The notes below the pieces were generated by a model. That model saw only the letters and a program-made list of their open reading frames with translations. It was not told the origin of the DNA and searched no databases. A stretch of 64,000 bases of DNA from Acetomicrobium hydrogeniformans (GTDB lineage Bacteria > Synergistota > Synergistia > Synergistales > JAFGMB01): positions 246,799 to 310,798 of the forward strand of contig JAENYO010000001.1 in assembly GCA_016841745.1 (NCBI GenBank). The letters are read 5' to 3'. Positions 62,598-64,000 of this stretch are shown here, piece after piece; the stretch's first letter is position 1, and every line of letters starts with the position of its first letter. The position numbers were made by a program, and so were the translations under genes.

Positions 62598-63224
62598 TTA
62601 TCGACTATTACTGTTTCCATCATCTTCAAGGGGTGCATTAGGCTTGCTGGAAGAACCCTTCCTTGGATTTTTCCAGTCAAGTTTTCTACCAGCAACTGGA
62701 TCATGACTTATTGGTATCTCTGACCATCCCCAGGGAGTCACCAGTATGAAATGAAAAGTTACCCCTTCGCTGTTCAGAGCCCTGATATGCTGAAGGTATC
62801 TTATTACTTCTCCCATTATCCAGTTATCACAAAGGATCCAGACCCTTTTACACAATCCCCTTGCGAAAAGGGCCGAATGATCAACGGCTATCCTCATTCC
62901 ATCATCGAAATCAGCAGGACCCAGGCAAAGCACTATCATATCCTTTTGACCCGAAGGTTGAGAGGTCCCAGGAAACAGATCGGCAAAGTCCTCTACCCAT
63001 TCCAGTTCTCTTATGAGTTTTTCAGGATCACCAGGAACTGAACTATCCATCATGGAATAAAGGTCTCTTTCAGTCTCATCTCTGTCTTCATATATAAGCT
63101 CAGACATCCAATTCTGAACCTGGTCTATCACCCTGGTAATAAAATGGGGAAATCTTGGGGTAGACATTTCCCGAAGTATTTCTCCAATAGTCCATTCCTT
63201 ATCTTTATCATGACGGGAATGCAT
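62598..63224 (-). CDS. Hypothetical soluble protein
   Basis: About 208 residues from the ATG at 63224, downstream of GGAGGGGG; TTG a few codons upstream is possible. Starts MHSRHDKDKEWTIGEILREM. An acidic, helical N-terminal half precedes a Rossmann-like beta-alpha segment (KDMIVLCLGPADFDDGMRIAVDHS, CKRVWILCDNWIMGEVIRYL) and a basic Ser/Asn/Pro tail. No family recognised and no catalytic motif seen. Confidence 0.65.
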   Translation of the reverse strand: MHSRHDKDKEWTIGEILREMSTPRFPHFITRVIDQVQNWMSELIYEDRDETERDLYSMMDSSVPGDPEKLIRELEWVEDFADLFPGTSQPSGQKDMIVLCLGPADFDDGMRIAVDHSALFARGLCKRVWILCDNWIMGEVIRYLQHIRALNSEGVTFHFILVTPWGWSEIPISHDPVAGRKLDWKNPRKGSSSKPNAPLEDDGNSNSR

Positions 63225-63429
63225 ACTTTCCAAACCCCCTCCTGTAAAAGGCATTTTGTCCGATTTTTGCAAGCATAGCACAAAGACATGGAAATGCAAC
63301 ACAGGAAAAATGCGTAGAACAGAAAGTACTATGGTTATGATCCTTCGTATGTGTTATAAAATGCAGTAAGTCATAAGCCTTTAGAGTAATTGATTATGAA
63401 TGGTTCTTTTGGAAGGAGAGATAATTTTA

Positions 63430-63993
63430 ATGACACCCTTTACGCTAAATATAGATAAGGCCCAGTTTCTTATGATCGATATACAGGAAAAACTTCTACC
63501 GGCTATAAACGGTCATGATAAGGTCCTCCGAAACAGCATTAAACTCGCAAGGGCAGCTATAACTCTGGATGTTCCCCTTAAATATACAGAACAATATCCC
63601 CGCGGACTGGGGGGGACTTCGGAAGATCTGGTTAAAGTACTTCCGCCTAATTCGGAAAGGTTCGAAAAAACCCACTTTTCCTGCATGGCCGAACCGGGTT
63701 TTGAGGTATTCTTGAATAATCAGATCAGAGAACAGGTCGTTGTATTCGGCATTGAGAGTCACATATGCGTCTTTTCGACTGTAATGGCAATGCTTGAGAA
63801 AAGAATTAAGGTAATAGTAGCGGTTGATGCATGTGGGAGCAGGGTATGTCAGAATCATACTTATGCCATGGATACCATGGGCCGATATGGTGCTATGATA
63901 ATCCCATCAGAGTCAGTCATTTACCAGTTGATCTGCAGAGCAGGTACCACCCAGTTCAAGGAGCTTCTGCCTTTATTCAAGGAAACGGAGTAA
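63430..63993 (+). CDS. Isochorismatase-family cysteine hydrolase
   Basis: About 187 residues; ATG at 63430 follows GGAAGGAGAG. The triad is D17 (FLMIDIQEKLLP), K80 (ERFEKTHFSC) and C113 (IESHICVFST), with the cis-peptide before Cys. Closest in layout to YcaC-like hydrolases. Substrate unknown; nicotinamidase is less likely because its metal-binding His set is not seen. Confidence 0.9.
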   Translation: MTPFTLNIDKAQFLMIDIQEKLLPAINGHDKVLRNSIKLARAAITLDVPLKYTEQYPRGLGGTSEDLVKVLPPNSERFEKTHFSCMAEPGFEVFLNNQIREQVVVFGIESHICVFSTVMAMLEKRIKVIVAVDACGSRVCQNHTYAMDTMGRYGAMIIPSESVIYQLICRAGTTQFKELLPLFKETE

Positions 63994-64000
63994 GAACATT

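Overview
The window reads as chromosome of an anaerobic, Gram-negative (LPS-making) bacterium. The best guess is a member of the Synergistota, but that is inferred from content, not from a marker gene. Supporting signs are kdsB, three EamA permeases and a TRAP transporter, a fourteen-gene Mbh-type membrane-bound [NiFe] hydrogenase/Na+ antiporter operon in the gene order known from Thermococcales, moderate-to-low G+C, and both GlnRS and GluRS.

Layout. 1-5.6 kb: nitrilase-family and nitroreductase genes; a c-di-GMP-I riboswitch with its own terminator ahead of an unknown gene; an exported Ig-like protein; a 35-codon small ORF with a consensus promoter, SD and terminator; an EamA permease; glnS. 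5.7-14.3 kb: two minus-strand operons, TRAP transporter (dctP-dctQ-dctM)-kdsB and DapA-family aldolase-fucI-araB. Together they fit uptake of KDO, its activation to CMP-KDO, or its cleavage to pyruvate and D-arabinose, which FucI and the ribulokinase would carry to D-ribulose 5-phosphate. 14.8-16.3 kb: glutaredoxin under a palindromic operator, then another EamA permease.

16.5-36.73 kb: a 20-kb integrated element bounded by perfect 148-bp direct repeats made of tRNA-Arg/tRNA-Ser sequence. It carries a tyrosine integrase, an Xre-like regulator, a replication initiator with six internal 11-bp iterons, a DnaB/RecA-like ATPase, and a heavy anti-phage cargo: an RloA/RloB (AbiL-like) pair, a complete type I R-M system, and a three-gene SIR2 / 972-aa helical protein / HEPN-like module. 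No capsid, terminase or conjugation genes are visible, so it looks like a phage-satellite-like or integrative-plasmid-like defence island.

36.5-42 kb: intact tRNA-Arg and tRNA-Ser, a SurA-N-domain chaperone, polA (degenerate proofreading domain) and gltX (lacking the usual Cys-rich insertion). 42-50.8 kb: the mbhA-N operon. 50.9-64 kb: MOSC protein, a third EamA permease, AzlCD, a nitrilase-family amidase, a degraded integrase remnant, an MFS permease, a stand-alone FMN glutamate-synthase-domain protein, a LUD protein, ssrA/smpB, tRNA-Pro and an isochorismatase-family hydrolase.

All functional statements come from reading motifs and context; no database search was run.
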